DNA from: Shewanella aestuarii
GTDB taxonomy: Bacteria > Pseudomonadota > Gammaproteobacteria > Enterobacterales > Shewanellaceae
Length of the DNA stretch: 64,000 nucleotides
Direction: 5' to 3'
Assembly (NCBI RefSeq): GCF_011765625.1
Contig: NZ_CP050313.1
Coordinates: 182,501 to 246,500, forward strand
Shown here one piece after another: positions 29,544 through 39,067 of this stretch. The notes below the pieces were generated by a model. That model was given only the letters and a program-made list of their open reading frames with translations, did not search any database and was not told where the DNA came from. The position numbers and the translations under genes are program-made. Numbering within the stretch: position 1 is the first letter of the stretch; each line of letters starts with the position of its first letter.

Positions 29544-30062
29544 TTAATGAAAAGAGGTTAAATTAATTGAATTTAGGCTCGCAGTTGTATTTGGCAGTGC
29601 GTTATTTGATGGAATTTGTGTCGTTAGCGAGGCTGACACATCTTCAATCACAACACCTAATGCGCGAGCACTTTTGGCCACCAATTCAAGCCTGCGGCTG
29701 TCACGAGCATCCAACGAATGAGTCCAAGTGATAACAGCGCTGGAGGTTCCACTGGTTAACGCTTTTTCCATCGCCCATAAAGTCTCAACTTCATCTTTGG
29801 TATGCACCAGCAAGACTCTGTCCATTCTAACCCCAGCACTGGCTAGCATTTGCTTATAGCTAATATTGGCTGGATTAATTAACACTATCCATTGACCCTG
29901 TTGGCTAAGTTGCGCCAGTTGACTTGCATAATGAGCTAGCTCAGTTATGCCATGGTTGCTGGTTTGAAGGGTAGTGATAGGTTGTCCTAGGCTTATATCT
30001 GCTTTTGGCATATCGACCCATAATCCAGGGTGTTTAGGGGCCGTTCCCATTAGTTTGTTCAT
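29544..30062 (-). CDS. sulA: SulA-like SOS cell division inhibitor
   Basis: A 172-residue RecA-fold-like protein of the SulA family. The central block [24 protein letters not shown] and [19 protein letters not shown] fit the SulA region that binds FtsZ and stops septation during DNA damage. It directly follows lexA; the ATG at 30062 overlaps the lexA TGA (ATGA) and has GGAG seven bases upstream, so the two are coupled and share LexA control. In E. coli sulA is a separate SOS gene; the lexA-sulA operon is a feature of several other gammaproteobacteria. Confidence 0.88.
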   Translation of the reverse strand: MNKLMGTAPKHPGLWVDMPKADISLGQPITTLQTSNHGITELAHYASQLAQLSQQGQWIVLINPANISYKQMLASAGVRMDRVLLVHTKDEVETLWAMEKALTSGTSSAVITWTHSLDARDSRRLELVAKSARALGVVIEDVSASLTTQIPSNNALPNTTASLNSINLTSFH

Positions 30063-30673
30063 AACCAAGCTCCATTACGAATAACACCAACAGCAAGCCC
30101 TTCAATAGTGAGGCTTTGGTAACTTAAATCAACTTTAATTGGCGAATAGGCTTCATTTTCGGGGTGCAGATAGACCACATTGCCCTTTTTTTCGAAGCGC
30201 TTGACTGTAACGTCATCTTCTACTCGTGCAACCACAACTTGGCCATTTCTTGCTTGCTGCATCTTATGCACAGCAAGTAAGTCGCCCTCTAAAATACCAA
30301 TGTCTTTCATGCTGTCGCCGCGCACCCTCAGTAGGAAATCGGCAGCAGGTTTAAACATACTTGGATCGACTTGGTAATATTGCTCAACATGTTCTTGCGC
30401 CAGGATAGGTTCACCAGCGGCGACTTGGCCAATGAGTGGTAAACCTGTTTCGGTGTCATCTTCTTGAGGTAATCGAATGCCTCGAGAAGTGCCAGGCATG
30501 ATTTCAATACACCCTTTTTTAGCCAGCGCTTTAAGATGCTCTTCAGCTGCGTTAGCACTCTTAAAACCTAAACGTGTGGCAATTTCAGCCCGTGTAGGTG
30601 GCATACCTGTTTCAGAGATATTGGTTTTAATAAGCTCTAAAATTTCAGCTTGGCGTGGTGTTAAAGGTCTCAT
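30059..30673 (-). CDS. lexA: LexA repressor
   Basis: A 204-residue SOS repressor with an N-terminal winged helix-turn-helix (residues about 1-68) and a C-terminal self-cleaving peptidase. The cleavage site is Ala86-Gly87 in GQVAAGEP, with the catalytic pair Ser121 (RGDSMKD) and Lys158 (VTVKRF). It is the first gene of a lexA-sulA operon preceded by two SOS boxes, so it represses itself as in E. coli. Confidence 0.97.
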   Translation of the reverse strand: MRPLTPRQAEILELIKTNISETGMPPTRAEIATRLGFKSANAAEEHLKALAKKGCIEIMPGTSRGIRLPQEDDTETGLPLIGQVAAGEPILAQEHVEQYYQVDPSMFKPAADFLLRVRGDSMKDIGILEGDLLAVHKMQQARNGQVVVARVEDDVTVKRFEKKGNVVYLHPENEAYSPIKVDLSYQSLTIEGLAVGVIRNGAWL

Positions 30674-30681
30674 GTTGTTTC

Positions 30682-30716
30682 CTGTCTTTCTATACAGTAA
30701 CTGTCATTATATACAG
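30682..30716. promoter_or_regulatory. Two LexA (SOS) boxes upstream of lexA
   Basis: CTGTCTTTCTATACAG (30682-30697) and CTGTCATTATATACAG (30701-30716) both fit CTG-N10-CAG with the AT-rich centre. They are three bases apart, starting nine bases before the lexA ATG on the reverse strand. The double box is the arrangement known from E. coli lexA. Confidence 0.92.
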
Positions 30717-30965
30717 TGTTGTTGTTTGCGCAAGTATTCACCAGCTATTTTTTCGTGCTTATGTAATATTTTTTGTTTTATGGTTTTGTATCAATGTGTT
30801 AGTAATGTTGCGATTTTGGTGTTGTGAGGGGGCTAGTATTAGAAACATATTGTATATCCGGTGAAAATTACTGTATACAGAGTAAAAAATCTTCCGGTAG
30901 TGCGGGTTATGCGCTTCTGGTATCCTATGCGGCCAATTAAAGTAGCTTTTATTGCGAAGATTATT

Positions 30966-33389
30966 ATGTCAAAACCAGACTCAATTATGCTTAGACTGTT
31001 GCGATGGATCCAAAAGAAGATGGTGCATACCATTGTTGTGCCACACGATCCCTTTGCTGATTTGAACATTGATCCCGAAAAACCCATTGTTTACGTTATG
31101 AAAACGGAATCAATTAGTGATTCGGCTGCATTGAGTGAAATTACGGATGATTTAGGGCTGCCTAGTCCATATGAACCATTGCAACTAGATGGGCTAAAAG
31201 TGCCGCGAGTCGTGTGCTTAGAAGGTCGAAAGCCTATTATTGGTAAGCGTTTAAGTGGTGAGAAATTTATTGATTGTTTCACTAGTTTACTTGCTCTTCA
31301 CCGCCAGCAGCCAGATTTAGATATCCAGCTTGTGCCTGTTAGCCTTTATTGGGGGCGCACACCAGGTAAAGAAGATGACACGATGAAAGCAGCAGTGTTG
31401 GAGCGTGAAAATCCAACCTGGTTACGCAAATGGCTGATGATACTCTTTTTAGGTCGTCACAACTTTGTGCAGTTTTCCAATGCGATGTCTCTTCGCTACA
31501 TGGCAGATGAACACGGCAGTGATAAAGAAATTGCCCACAAGCTGACACGTGTAGCAAGAGTTCACTTCAGACGTCAGCGTAAAGTGATGACGGGGCCGCA
31601 ATTACCTAATCGCCAAATGATGTTCGCGTCGTTACTCAAGTCAGAATCGATTATCAAAGCTATCGAAGAAGAAGCGGCGAACAAGAAAATTTCTAAAGAA
31701 AAAGCACGTGAAACGGCCATAGAATACCTTGATGAAATCGCAGCCGATTACTCAGATAGTTTAGTGCGAATTGCAGAACGTTTTTTAACTTGGTTATGGA
31801 ACAAGTTGTATAGCGGAATTAATATTCGAGGTGCTGAGCAGATCCGCCAATTACATCATGATGGCCACGAAATAGTCTATGTGCCGTGTCATCGCAGTCA
31901 CATGGATTACCTGCTGTTATCTTACATTTTATATTATCAAGGTATGGTGCCACCGCATATTGCTGCGGGTATTAACCTCAACTTTTGGCCAGCAGGCCCA
32001 ATGTTCCGTCGTGGCGGAGCCTTTTTTATTCGTCGTAGTTTTAACGGTAATAAACTTTACACCGCCGTATTTAGAGCTTATTTAGATCAGTTATTCGCTA
32101 AAGGTTATTCGGTCGAATATTTCACTGAAGGTGGGCGCTCTCGTACAGGGCGATTACTTGCGCCAAAAACCGGTATGTTAGCGATGACTATCAATAGTGT
32201 ACTGCGCGGTATTGAACGCCCTGTCACCTTAGTGCCTGTTTACTTAGGTTACGATCACGTTATGGAAGTGGCTACTTACCATAAAGAATTAAGTGGCAAG
32301 AAAAAACAGAAAGAGTCTGTTTGGCAAGTGTTTGGCGCAATTCGAAAATTAGGTAATTTTGGTCAAGGTTATGTCAATTTTGGTGAGCCGATTAATATTC
32401 AAAACTTTTTAAAGCAACAGGCCCCAGATTGGCGTGAAGAAGTCGCGAATGACCCAGAACAAAAGCCAACATGGTTAACACCTGCTGTTAATCAACTGGC
32501 TAACAAAGTGATGACAAACATCAATGGTGCAGCCGCAGCAAGTTCAGTGACCTTGGCAAGTCTTATCTTGCTTGCATCAGAACGAAATGCCTTGCAGCGT
32601 CAACAACTTGAACGCCAGTTAGATTTTTATTTAACCTTGCTTAAAGGTGCACCTTATACAGGTTACACCTCTGTAGCGGAAGGTGATGGCAAATCGATTG
32701 TTGATCATTGCTTGTCATTGAATAAGTTTATTTCTGATAAAGATCCATTAGGTGAGATTATTTCAATAGAAGAAAGCTCTTCTATTACGATGAGTTACTA
32801 TAGAAACAATATTATTCATTTAATGGTTATCCCTTCTTTAATTGCCAGCTGTTTAGTGCGTTATGAAGAATGCAACCGCAACCAAATTTTAGCTGTGGTT
32901 GAAGATTTTTATCCGCTACTTAAAGCCGAATTGTTTATGGGGATAGATGATATTCCAGGCTATGTTGATCAGGTGCTTGAACTGATGACCAAAGCTAACC
33001 TTATCAAAGGTGATAGCCATTATGTTGTGGTTGAACATAATATTTATCAGCTGACCTTGTTAGCTGAAACCGTTAGTGAAACCTTGCAGCGTTATGCGAT
33101 TATTTTCAATTTATTAGCCATTAAACCAGAGTTGGATAGACCGGATTTAGAACGTGATAGCCACTTGTTGGCACAACGTTTAGGGGCTTTACATGGCATC
33201 ACAGCCCCAGAGTTTTACGATAAAAAGTTATACAACACCTTAAGCGTTAAATTAAAAGAGTTAGGTTATTTATCTAGTACGGAGCATGTGGAAGATGTTG
33301 CTCGTATACGTGACCACGCGAATGGATTATTGCGCTCTTCAGTTAAACAAACCATTCAAGACAGCGTTAATGCGGAGCATTTAAGTTAA
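30966..33389 (+). CDS. plsB: Glycerol-3-phosphate 1-O-acyltransferase
   Basis: An 807-residue inner-membrane-associated enzyme making 1-acyl-glycerol-3-phosphate, the first committed step of phospholipid synthesis. Block I is [12 protein letters not shown] (HxxxxD catalytic motif) and a glycerol-phosphate-binding block is [11 protein letters not shown]. The start at 30966 ([14 protein letters not shown]) gives exactly the E. coli length; an open frame from a GTG at 30861 adds 35 codons across the promoter region and is less likely. It is divergent from lexA and its stop overlaps the next ATG by one base. Confidence 0.96.
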   Translation: MSKPDSIMLRLLRWIQKKMVHTIVVPHDPFADLNIDPEKPIVYVMKTESISDSAALSEITDDLGLPSPYEPLQLDGLKVPRVVCLEGRKPIIGKRLSGEKFIDCFTSLLALHRQQPDLDIQLVPVSLYWGRTPGKEDDTMKAAVLERENPTWLRKWLMILFLGRHNFVQFSNAMSLRYMADEHGSDKEIAHKLTRVARVHFRRQRKVMTGPQLPNRQMMFASLLKSESIIKAIEEEAANKKISKEKARETAIEYLDEIAADYSDSLVRIAERFLTWLWNKLYSGINIRGAEQIRQLHHDGHEIVYVPCHRSHMDYLLLSYILYYQGMVPPHIAAGINLNFWPAGPMFRRGGAFFIRRSFNGNKLYTAVFRAYLDQLFAKGYSVEYFTEGGRSRTGRLLAPKTGMLAMTINSVLRGIERPVTLVPVYLGYDHVMEVATYHKELSGKKKQKESVWQVFGAIRKLGNFGQGYVNFGEPINIQNFLKQQAPDWREEVANDPEQKPTWLTPAVNQLANKVMTNINGAAAASSVTLASLILLASERNALQRQQLERQLDFYLTLLKGAPYTGYTSVAEGDGKSIVDHCLSLNKFISDKDPLGEIISIEESSSITMSYYRNNIIHLMVIPSLIASCLVRYEECNRNQILAVVEDFYPLLKAELFMGIDDIPGYVDQVLELMTKANLIKGDSHYVVVEHNIYQLTLLAETVSETLQRYAIIFNLLAIKPELDRPDLERDSHLLAQRLGALHGITAPEFYDKKLYNTLSVKLKELGYLSSTEHVEDVARIRDHANGLLRSSVKQTIQDSVNAEHLS

Positions 33390-34645
33390 TGACCAATCAC
33401 ATGAATGCGGCCAAAAGCCGTTCAAACAAAAAATCTTTACTGGGCGGCGCGATGATTATCGCGGGTACCACTGTCGGTGCGGGGATGTTCTCGCTGCCAG
33501 TTGTGGGGGCAGGCATGTGGTTTAGTTATTCAATGTTAATGTTAGTCGGCATTTGGTTTTGCATGTTGATGTCTGGCTTATTTTTACTTGAGGCCAATTT
33601 ACATTTTGAGCCGGGTGCCAGTTTTGACACCTTAACCCGTGACACACTTGGTCAGTTTTGGCGGATAGTTAACGGCTTATCGATTGCCTTTGTATTGTAC
33701 ATTCTGACTTATGCATATATCAGTGGCGGCGGTTCGATTGTTAATCATAGTTTGCAGGGCTTTGGGATTACTCTGCCGCAAAGTGTTGCTGGTTTTGCCT
33801 TTGCATTTGTATTAGCGCTAATAGTCCTTATTAGTACTAAGGCGGTGGACCGTATTACCACGATTATGCTTGGTGGCATGGTGATCACCTTCTTTTTAGC
33901 AACCGGCAATTTGTTGATGGAGATCGAGCCTACAAGCCTGTTTTCTCCCGATGGTGAGTCACGATATTTACCTTATATGCTTGCGGCTTTGCCATTTGGT
34001 TTAGCGAGTTTTGGTTATCATGGCAATGTTCCAAGCTTGGTTAAATACTATGGTAAAGATGCATCAACCATTGTTAAAGCATTGGTGCTTGGAACCAGTG
34101 TCGCGTTAGTGATTTATGCTTGTTGGCTAGTGGTGACAATGGGCAATATTTCACGCAGCATGTTTTCCGATATTATCGCTCAAGGCGGTAACATGGGAGT
34201 GTTAGTTGGCGCGTTATCAGAGTCCATTGCCAGCGAGAATCTCTCTAGAGTACTAACCTTGTTTGCTAATTTAGCGGTGGCATCATCATTTTTGGGTGTC
34301 ACTTTAGGTTTATTTGATTATTTGGCAGATTTATTCGATTTTGATGACTCACGCATCGGTCGATTAAAAACCGCAGCCATTACTTTTATTCCGCCAACAT
34401 TATTGGGCTTGTTGTTTCCAAATGGCTTTTTAATTGCCATTGGTTTTGCCGCATTAGCGGCCACAATTTGGGCTGTAATTGTGCCAGCGTTATTGGCTTA
34501 TAAAACTCGTCAACTTTATCCAAACAGTAACAGTTTTAGAGTCCCAGGTGGCAATGTGCTTATTTTTGTGGTGGTGCTATTTGGAGCGATCACGGCAATA
34601 TGCCATTTACTGGCGATGGCTGATATTCTACCTGTCTATCGCTAA
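33389..34645 (+). CDS. Aromatic amino acid permease (HAAAP family, Mtr/TyrP-like)
   Basis: A 418-residue protein with 11 membrane helices. The N-terminal LLGGAMIIAGTTVGAGMFSLPVV and the GLASFGYHGNVPSLVKYYG block are the family signatures. Members import tryptophan or tyrosine by proton symport; which of these is used cannot be told from the sequence. Its ATG overlaps the plsB stop (TAATG), an unexpected pairing of a phospholipid enzyme and a permease, so the two are coexpressed. A terminator follows at 34673. Confidence 0.88.
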   Translation: MTNHMNAAKSRSNKKSLLGGAMIIAGTTVGAGMFSLPVVGAGMWFSYSMLMLVGIWFCMLMSGLFLLEANLHFEPGASFDTLTRDTLGQFWRIVNGLSIAFVLYILTYAYISGGGSIVNHSLQGFGITLPQSVAGFAFAFVLALIVLISTKAVDRITTIMLGGMVITFFLATGNLLMEIEPTSLFSPDGESRYLPYMLAALPFGLASFGYHGNVPSLVKYYGKDASTIVKALVLGTSVALVIYACWLVVTMGNISRSMFSDIIAQGGNMGVLVGALSESIASENLSRVLTLFANLAVASSFLGVTLGLFDYLADLFDFDDSRIGRLKTAAITFIPPTLLGLLFPNGFLIAIGFAALAATIWAVIVPALLAYKTRQLYPNSNSFRVPGGNVLIFVVVLFGAITAICHLLAMADILPVYR

Positions 34646-34672
34646 TCATTTATTGATTTTATCTGATTGATT

Positions 34673-34699
34673 AAAAAGTCTTCTTCGGAAGGCTTTTTT
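34673..34699 (+). terminator. Rho-independent terminator after plsB-permease
   Basis: Stem AAAAAGTCTTC/GAAGGCTTTTT closed by a TTCG tetraloop and ending in six T residues. Confidence 0.9.
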
Positions 34700-34770
34700 G
34701 CATTTACGGTATTTTGCATCTTTACTTGTTGGCATACATCTATGTTTGTTGTGCAGGTTAAGGGGCAATA

Positions 34771-35547
34771 ATGAAAGTGACAGGTTATCAACAAGGCCAG
34801 CCTTGCTGGGCAGAGCTGGCATCTACTGATTGGGCGGCGGCTAAAGTCTTTTATCAATCTTTATTTAATTGGCAAGCCATTGATTTATCGATTCCTGATG
34901 GTCATTACACCTTGCTACAAATTGATAATGAAGATGTCGCTGCCATGTATCAGCTTTCTGGTGCAATGGGTATTGATGCACCAACTCACTGGACAGTTTA
35001 TTTTGCGGTCAATGATGTTGATGACACGATTGAGTTAATTAAACAAGCTGGTGGACAGTTGATCGTTGGTCCTCACAATGTGGGCGACGCAGGGCGAATG
35101 GCATTGTTTGCCGACCCAGAGGGCAGTCGATTTGCGATTTGGCAGGCAATTAATCACATCGGTATCAAGCAGGCGCAAATTCCTAATACTTTGTGCTGGG
35201 TTGAGCTGGCTTGCCGTGATACGCAGCAAGCGAGTGAGTTTTACGCTAAAACTTTAGGCTTGCAGCCTCAAAAGGTGGATATGAGTGGTATTGAGTACAC
35301 TGAATGGCATGTGGCTGCACAGGCTGTTGGCGGCATGATGCAAATGTCCGCGGAGTGGGGTGACATTCCTGCTCACTGGATGTTGTATTTTGCTGTTGAA
35401 GATTGTGATGCAACAGTCACTCGAGCCATAGACTTGGGAGCAAAAATATGTGTACCGCCTACCGATATCGCTCATGTTGGGCGTTATGCCGTTATAAATG
35501 ATCCCCAAGGTGGTATTTTTTCGGTGATCGCGTTAGCAGAATCGTGA
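34771..35547 (+). CDS. Two-domain VOC (glyoxalase/dioxygenase superfamily) protein
   Basis: A 258-residue cytosolic protein made of two vicinal-oxygen-chelate modules (about residues 4-128 and 133-257). Each begins with CWAELAS or CWVELAC followed by an A-x-x-FY segment and ends with GRMALFADPEGSRFAIWQ or GRYAVINDPQGGIFSVI. Such proteins include antibiotic-resistance proteins and 27-kDa antigen-like proteins; no substrate can be assigned. AGGGGC lies upstream of the ATG. It stands alone after the permease terminator. Confidence 0.82.
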   Translation: MKVTGYQQGQPCWAELASTDWAAAKVFYQSLFNWQAIDLSIPDGHYTLLQIDNEDVAAMYQLSGAMGIDAPTHWTVYFAVNDVDDTIELIKQAGGQLIVGPHNVGDAGRMALFADPEGSRFAIWQAINHIGIKQAQIPNTLCWVELACRDTQQASEFYAKTLGLQPQKVDMSGIEYTEWHVAAQAVGGMMQMSAEWGDIPAHWMLYFAVEDCDATVTRAIDLGAKICVPPTDIAHVGRYAVINDPQGGIFSVIALAES

Positions 35548-35892
35548 ATCAGGCTGATAAATTACGGCGATGAAAGTTCGAATAGGTTGAGCCTCATTGA
35601 CAAAATGCCTAATAAAATTTCAATGGCTGAAATGGGCGACTTAATGAGATCTAGGTTGCAATTATGCCTTTGATATTTGATGTTTTGTTGTGAAGTCACT
35701 GAACTTGTATTAAGTTTAGCTTAAGTTTGGCGTAAACATCTTCAGTTGATTGTTGATCGACTTCAAAGTTTACGTGTTAAGTTGTTATTTTTTGATGCAA
35801 ATATAGATGCATATCCACTTTTTAAGCGGCAGAACACTCTACACTTGCGTTAAATTAAAAACGTATGAATTCTGTATAAACGGAGAAAGATG
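35548..35892. other. Intergenic region upstream of cymA
   Basis: About 345 AT-rich bases with no gene. It should contain the cymA promoter and control sites, but I could not fix a -35/-10 pair or a proper CRP site (TGTGA-N6-TCACA). A short palindrome GTGAAGTCAC lies at about 35690-35699. Confidence 0.55.
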
Positions 35893-36456
35893 ATGAACTG
35901 GCGTGCACTATTTAAACCAAGCGCAAAATATTCAGTTATTGTACTGATTGTTATCGGTATAGTAGTTGGTGTAGTGGGCTATTTTGCTACCCAACAAACG
36001 TTACATGCGACAAGCACAGATGAATTTTGTATGACTTGTCATAGCAATCACTCATTAAAAGATGAAGTATTAGCATCACCACATGGCGGTGGAAGCGCAG
36101 GTATCACCGTTCAATGTCAAGACTGTCACTTACCTCATGGCCCAGTTGATTATTTAATCAAGAAGATTATCGTATCTAAAGACTTATATGGTTACTTAAC
36201 TATTGATGGCTTCAATACACAAGAATGGTTAGATGAAAACCGTAAAGAGCAAGCCGACATTGCGCTTAAGTATTTTAAAGCCAATGATTCAGCTAACTGT
36301 CAGCACTGTCATACTCGCATCTATGAAAATCAGCCAGAAACAATGAAGAAGATGGCGAAGAGAATGCATGAGAATAACTTCAAGAAAGCACCAGAAGATA
36401 GAAAGACATGCGTCGACTGTCACAAAGGTGTAGCTCACGTTTACCCTAAAAAGTAA
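35893..36456 (+). CDS. cymA: Tetraheme c-type cytochrome CymA (NapC/NirT family quinol dehydrogenase)
   Basis: A 187-residue inner-membrane cytochrome with one N-terminal helix (about residues 13-32) and a periplasmic domain with four CxxCH motifs at residues 46-50, 75-79, 136-140 and 173-177. The sequence is very close to what I know of S. oneidensis CymA. It takes electrons from menaquinol and passes them to periplasmic reductases for fumarate, nitrate, DMSO or metal respiration. The second of two adjacent ATG codons is chosen because GGAG is seven bases away and the length matches. No terminal reductase gene is next to it, as expected for a shared hub. Confidence 0.95.
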   Translation: MNWRALFKPSAKYSVIVLIVIGIVVGVVGYFATQQTLHATSTDEFCMTCHSNHSLKDEVLASPHGGGSAGITVQCQDCHLPHGPVDYLIKKIIVSKDLYGYLTIDGFNTQEWLDENRKEQADIALKYFKANDSANCQHCHTRIYENQPETMKKMAKRMHENNFKKAPEDRKTCVDCHKGVAHVYPKK

Positions 36457-36481
36457 AACTGAGTTAGCTAATTAAATAAAA

Positions 36482-36511
36482 AACCTCGTTAGAAATAACG
36501 AGGTTTTTTTG
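36482..36511 (+). terminator. Rho-independent terminator after cymA
   Basis: A 10-bp stem AACCTCGTTA/TAACGAGGTT with a GAAA loop and seven T residues, about 25 bases after the stop codon. Confidence 0.92.
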
Positions 36512-36534
36512 TTTGTACGCAATCAATTATAAAC

Positions 36535-36804
36535 TTATTTTTGCAGCACTTTTTGGCGATAAGCGAGTAATCCAAACACACCAAAGATATAAACCATCAA
36601 ATAGTCTTTTGCTTTTAATGGCAGAGCCGCAGCAAACATAGTGTTAAAAATCAATAGCTGTAAACCATGCATAATGATGGTAAGGCCTAGTAATATATTG
36701 AGTAATAATCCTATATTGCCTTCAAATGGCATAAACAGGTTGTAGAACATCACTAGCCAAGTAAAAGCGGTTGCCCCGTAACCTAATTTAATAATCAGTT
36801 TCAT
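36535..36804 (-). CDS. DUF1145 family membrane protein (YhhL-like)
   Basis: An 89-residue protein with three hydrophobic segments, matching the DUF1145 family. In E. coli yhhL also follows rsmD next to the ftsYEX genes, so the position supports the call. The function is unknown. It starts about 35 bases after rsmD and is probably cotranscribed with it. Confidence 0.82.
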   Translation of the reverse strand: MKLIIKLGYGATAFTWLVMFYNLFMPFEGNIGLLLNILLGLTIIMHGLQLLIFNTMFAAALPLKAKDYLMVYIFGVFGLLAYRQKVLQK

Positions 36805-36839
36805 TAACTTGTTCCTAAAATTTGTACAGTGAAGCTAGT

Positions 36840-37418
36840 TTATTGTCCACAATATTGATAAAGACGGTAAGTAAGCTGACCCGCCACCTTCTCTTTTAGC
36901 GGGTGCCAGCTCGTCGGAATGACTAAGTCAGCGATTTCTGATTCTGTCTCTAGGTAAATTAGCGCATTGTCATTCAACCATGCATGCTGCATTAGTAACT
37001 CAATTGTTTTAGGTGCTAACCCCTTTCTGAATGGTGGGTCAATAAACACCACATCAAAACCTTGAACTGTACCTTTAGCAAGCAGTTTTAAGCTATCGCC
37101 TTGAACCACTTTGGCTGTGCTACAATTTAGCGTAGCAAGATTTTTGGTTAACTGATTTGCTGCATTTTTTTGTAATTCAAACATTTGCGCAAAACTCGCA
37201 TAGCGAGACAAGGCCTCAAGGCTTAGAGCGCCACTTCCAGCAAAGCAATCTAGCACTCGCGATCCTCTAATATCACTTGCAAGCCAATTGAAAAGGGTTT
37301 CACGCACCCTATCTGTGGTAGGACGTAAGCCTTCTAAATCTTGGATCGGGAGCTTGCGAGAACGCCATTGGCCAGAAATAATTCTGACTTGTCCGCTGCT
37401 TAAGTTATTACGCGCCAT
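36840..37418 (-). CDS. rsmD: 16S rRNA (guanine(966)-N2)-methyltransferase
   Basis: A 192-residue methyltransferase that modifies G966 of 16S rRNA using S-adenosylmethionine. It has the SAM loop VLDCFAGSGALSLEALSR and the catalytic VFIDPPF motif. The ATG at 37418 (MARNNLSSGQVRIISG) follows GAGGAACA; a TTG nine codons upstream is less likely. It is divergent from ftsY, the conserved gammaproteobacterial arrangement. Confidence 0.94.
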   Translation of the reverse strand: MARNNLSSGQVRIISGQWRSRKLPIQDLEGLRPTTDRVRETLFNWLASDIRGSRVLDCFAGSGALSLEALSRYASFAQMFELQKNAANQLTKNLATLNCSTAKVVQGDSLKLLAKGTVQGFDVVFIDPPFRKGLAPKTIELLMQHAWLNDNALIYLETESEIADLVIPTSWHPLKEKVAGQLTYRLYQYCGQ

Positions 37419-37597
37419 TTGTTCCTCGTGATTTTGCCTGAACAAAGAAAAAGAAAGTGGTAGACTATGCCCACCAAAAGCAGTCGATATTTTATATCAA
37501 TCTTTAGTCTAATGTTGAGGAATCTTAAATCTTCTCCATTGATCGCTAAAATTGACTGTAACTTCATTTCATTAAACATTCAGCACTGGTAGCAAAC

Positions 37598-39061
37598 ATG
37601 GCTAAAAAAGGTTTTTTCTCTTGGTTTCGCAAAGACAAGAGCGCCGAAGATGTAAAACAAGCGGCAAAAGATGATAGTGCACAGTTAGCGGAGCAAACCC
37701 AAGAAGCTCAGGCGCTAGAAGAAGCGCGCATTGCGGCCGAAGCCAAAGCGGCAGAAGAAGCATGTATTGCAGCCGAAGCCAAGGCGGCAGAAGAAGCGCG
37801 TATTGCGGCTGAAGCCAAGGCGGCAGAAGAAGCACGTATTGCAGCCGAAGCCAAGGCGGCAGAAGAAGCGCGTATTGCAGCCGAAGCCAAGGCGGCAGAA
37901 GAAGCGCGTATTGCGGCTGAAGCCAAGGCGGCAGAAGAAGCGCGTGTTGCGGCCGAAGCCAAGGCGGCAGAAGAAGCGCGTATTGCGACCGAAGCCAAAG
38001 CGGCAGAAGAAGCGCGTGTTGCGGCCGAAGCCAAAGCGGCAGAAGAAGCACGTATTGCAGCTGAGGCCAAAGCGCTAGAAGTGTCAGCCAATCAAGAAGA
38101 ACATCAGCCAGAGCCGCAAGTCAAACCTAAAAAAGAAGGCATGTTTGCCCGCTTAAAGCGCGGCTTAATGCGTACTAGCGAAAATATTGGTTCAGGCTTT
38201 ATTGGCTTATTTCGCGGTAAAAAAATTGATGATGATTTATTTGAAGAGCTAGAAGAGCAGCTACTGATTGCCGATGTAGGGGTAGAAACTACCACCAAGC
38301 TAATTGCCAATTTGACCGAGCAAGCGTCTCGCAAACAACTTAAAGATGCTGAAGCGCTTTATGAGTTAATGCGTGAAGAAATGCATAAAATGCTTGAGCC
38401 GGTTGCCATTCCATTAGTGCCAGAAAATGCAGACGGCCCATTTGTTATTTTAATGGTGGGTGTAAATGGTGTGGGTAAAACCACGACGATAGGCAAATTA
38501 GCAAAACAGTATCAAAATCAAGGCAAATCTGTCATGTTAGCTGCTGGTGATACATTCCGTGCAGCGGCGGTAGAGCAGCTTCAAGTGTGGGGACAGCGTA
38601 ACGATATTCCTGTTGTCGCCCAGCATACGGGGGCTGATAGCGCCTCTGTATTATTTGATGCTTTACAAGCGGCAAAAGCTCGTAAAGTTGACGTATTGAT
38701 TGCCGATACAGCAGGGCGTCTACAAAACAAAGGTCACTTGATGGAAGAGCTTAAAAAAGTCGTCAGAGTGATGAAAAAACTCGACCCGAATACACCTCAT
38801 GAAGTGATGCTAACCTTAGATGCCAGCACCGGTCAGAATGCTATTAGCCAAGCACAATTGTTCCAAGAGGCCGTAGGTGTTACCGGAATAACATTAAGTA
38901 AGTTAGATGGTACCGCAAAAGGCGGGATTATTTTTGCCATAGCTGATAAGTTTAATATTCCTATCCGACATATTGGTGTTGGTGAGCAAATTGATGATTT
39001 ACGTACATTTAATGCTAACGATTTTATTGAGGCATTATTTAGTCAAGAGAAGGCAGAATAA
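37598..39061 (+). CDS. ftsY: Signal recognition particle receptor FtsY
   Basis: A 487-residue GTPase that receives SRP-bound ribosomes at the inner membrane. The N-terminal membrane-binding stretch (KKGFFSWFRKDK) is followed by a low-complexity acidic A domain made of ten 12-residue repeats (residues 41-160, unit EEARIAAEAKAA), then the N domain and the G domain with VGVNGVGKTTTIGKLA, DTAGR and TKLDGTAKGG. The NG core is fully conserved; the A domain is variable in the family. It starts the ftsY-ftsE-ftsX operon, with ftsE six bases after its stop. Confidence 0.96.
   Translation: MAKKGFFSWFRKDKSAEDVKQAAKDDSAQLAEQTQEAQALEEARIAAEAKAAEEACIAAEAKAAEEARIAAEAKAAEEARIAAEAKAAEEARIAAEAKAAEEARIAAEAKAAEEARVAAEAKAAEEARIATEAKAAEEARVAAEAKAAEEARIAAEAKALEVSANQEEHQPEPQVKPKKEGMFARLKRGLMRTSENIGSGFIGLFRGKKIDDDLFEELEEQLLIADVGVETTTKLIANLTEQASRKQLKDAEALYELMREEMHKMLEPVAIPLVPENADGPFVILMVGVNGVGKTTTIGKLAKQYQNQGKSVMLAAGDTFRAAAVEQLQVWGQRNDIPVVAQHTGADSASVLFDALQAAKARKVDVLIADTAGRLQNKGHLMEELKKVVRVMKKLDPNTPHEVMLTLDASTGQNAISQAQLFQEAVGVTGITLSKLDGTAKGGIIFAIADKFNIPIRHIGVGEQIDDLRTFNANDFIEALFSQEKAE
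37718..38077 (+). repeat. Ten 36-bp tandem repeats in ftsY
   Basis: Ten consecutive 36-bp units encode EEARIAAEAKAA with small changes (R to C in unit 2, I to V in units 7 and 9, A to T in unit 8, A to L at the end of unit 10). Copies differ by only a few silent or conservative bases, so expansion and contraction by slippage or recombination is likely. The repeats also keep several other frames open, which explains the long spurious frames on both strands. Confidence 0.95.
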
Positions 39062-39067
39062 TAAGAC

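Noticed and set aside
30868..30881. ACTGTATACAGA near the plsB promoter as a third LexA box
   Set aside because: The palindrome is CTG-N4-CAG, not the CTG-N10-CAG of an SOS box.
30861..30965. Extended N terminus of plsB from a GTG
   Set aside because: It adds 35 residues not seen in PlsB and crosses the divergent promoter region; the start at 30966 gives the family length.
35690..35700. GTGAAGTCAC upstream of cymA as a CRP site
   Set aside because: The half sites are two bases apart instead of six, so it does not fit the CRP consensus.
37718..38077. CRISPR array
   Set aside because: The regular 36-bp units are contiguous, without spacers, and lie in frame inside ftsY.
37602..38091. Long antisense frames (149 and 127 codons) and a 115-codon plus-strand frame opposite or beside ftsY
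   Set aside because: They are shadows of the 36-bp repeat array in ftsY, with simple repeating composition.
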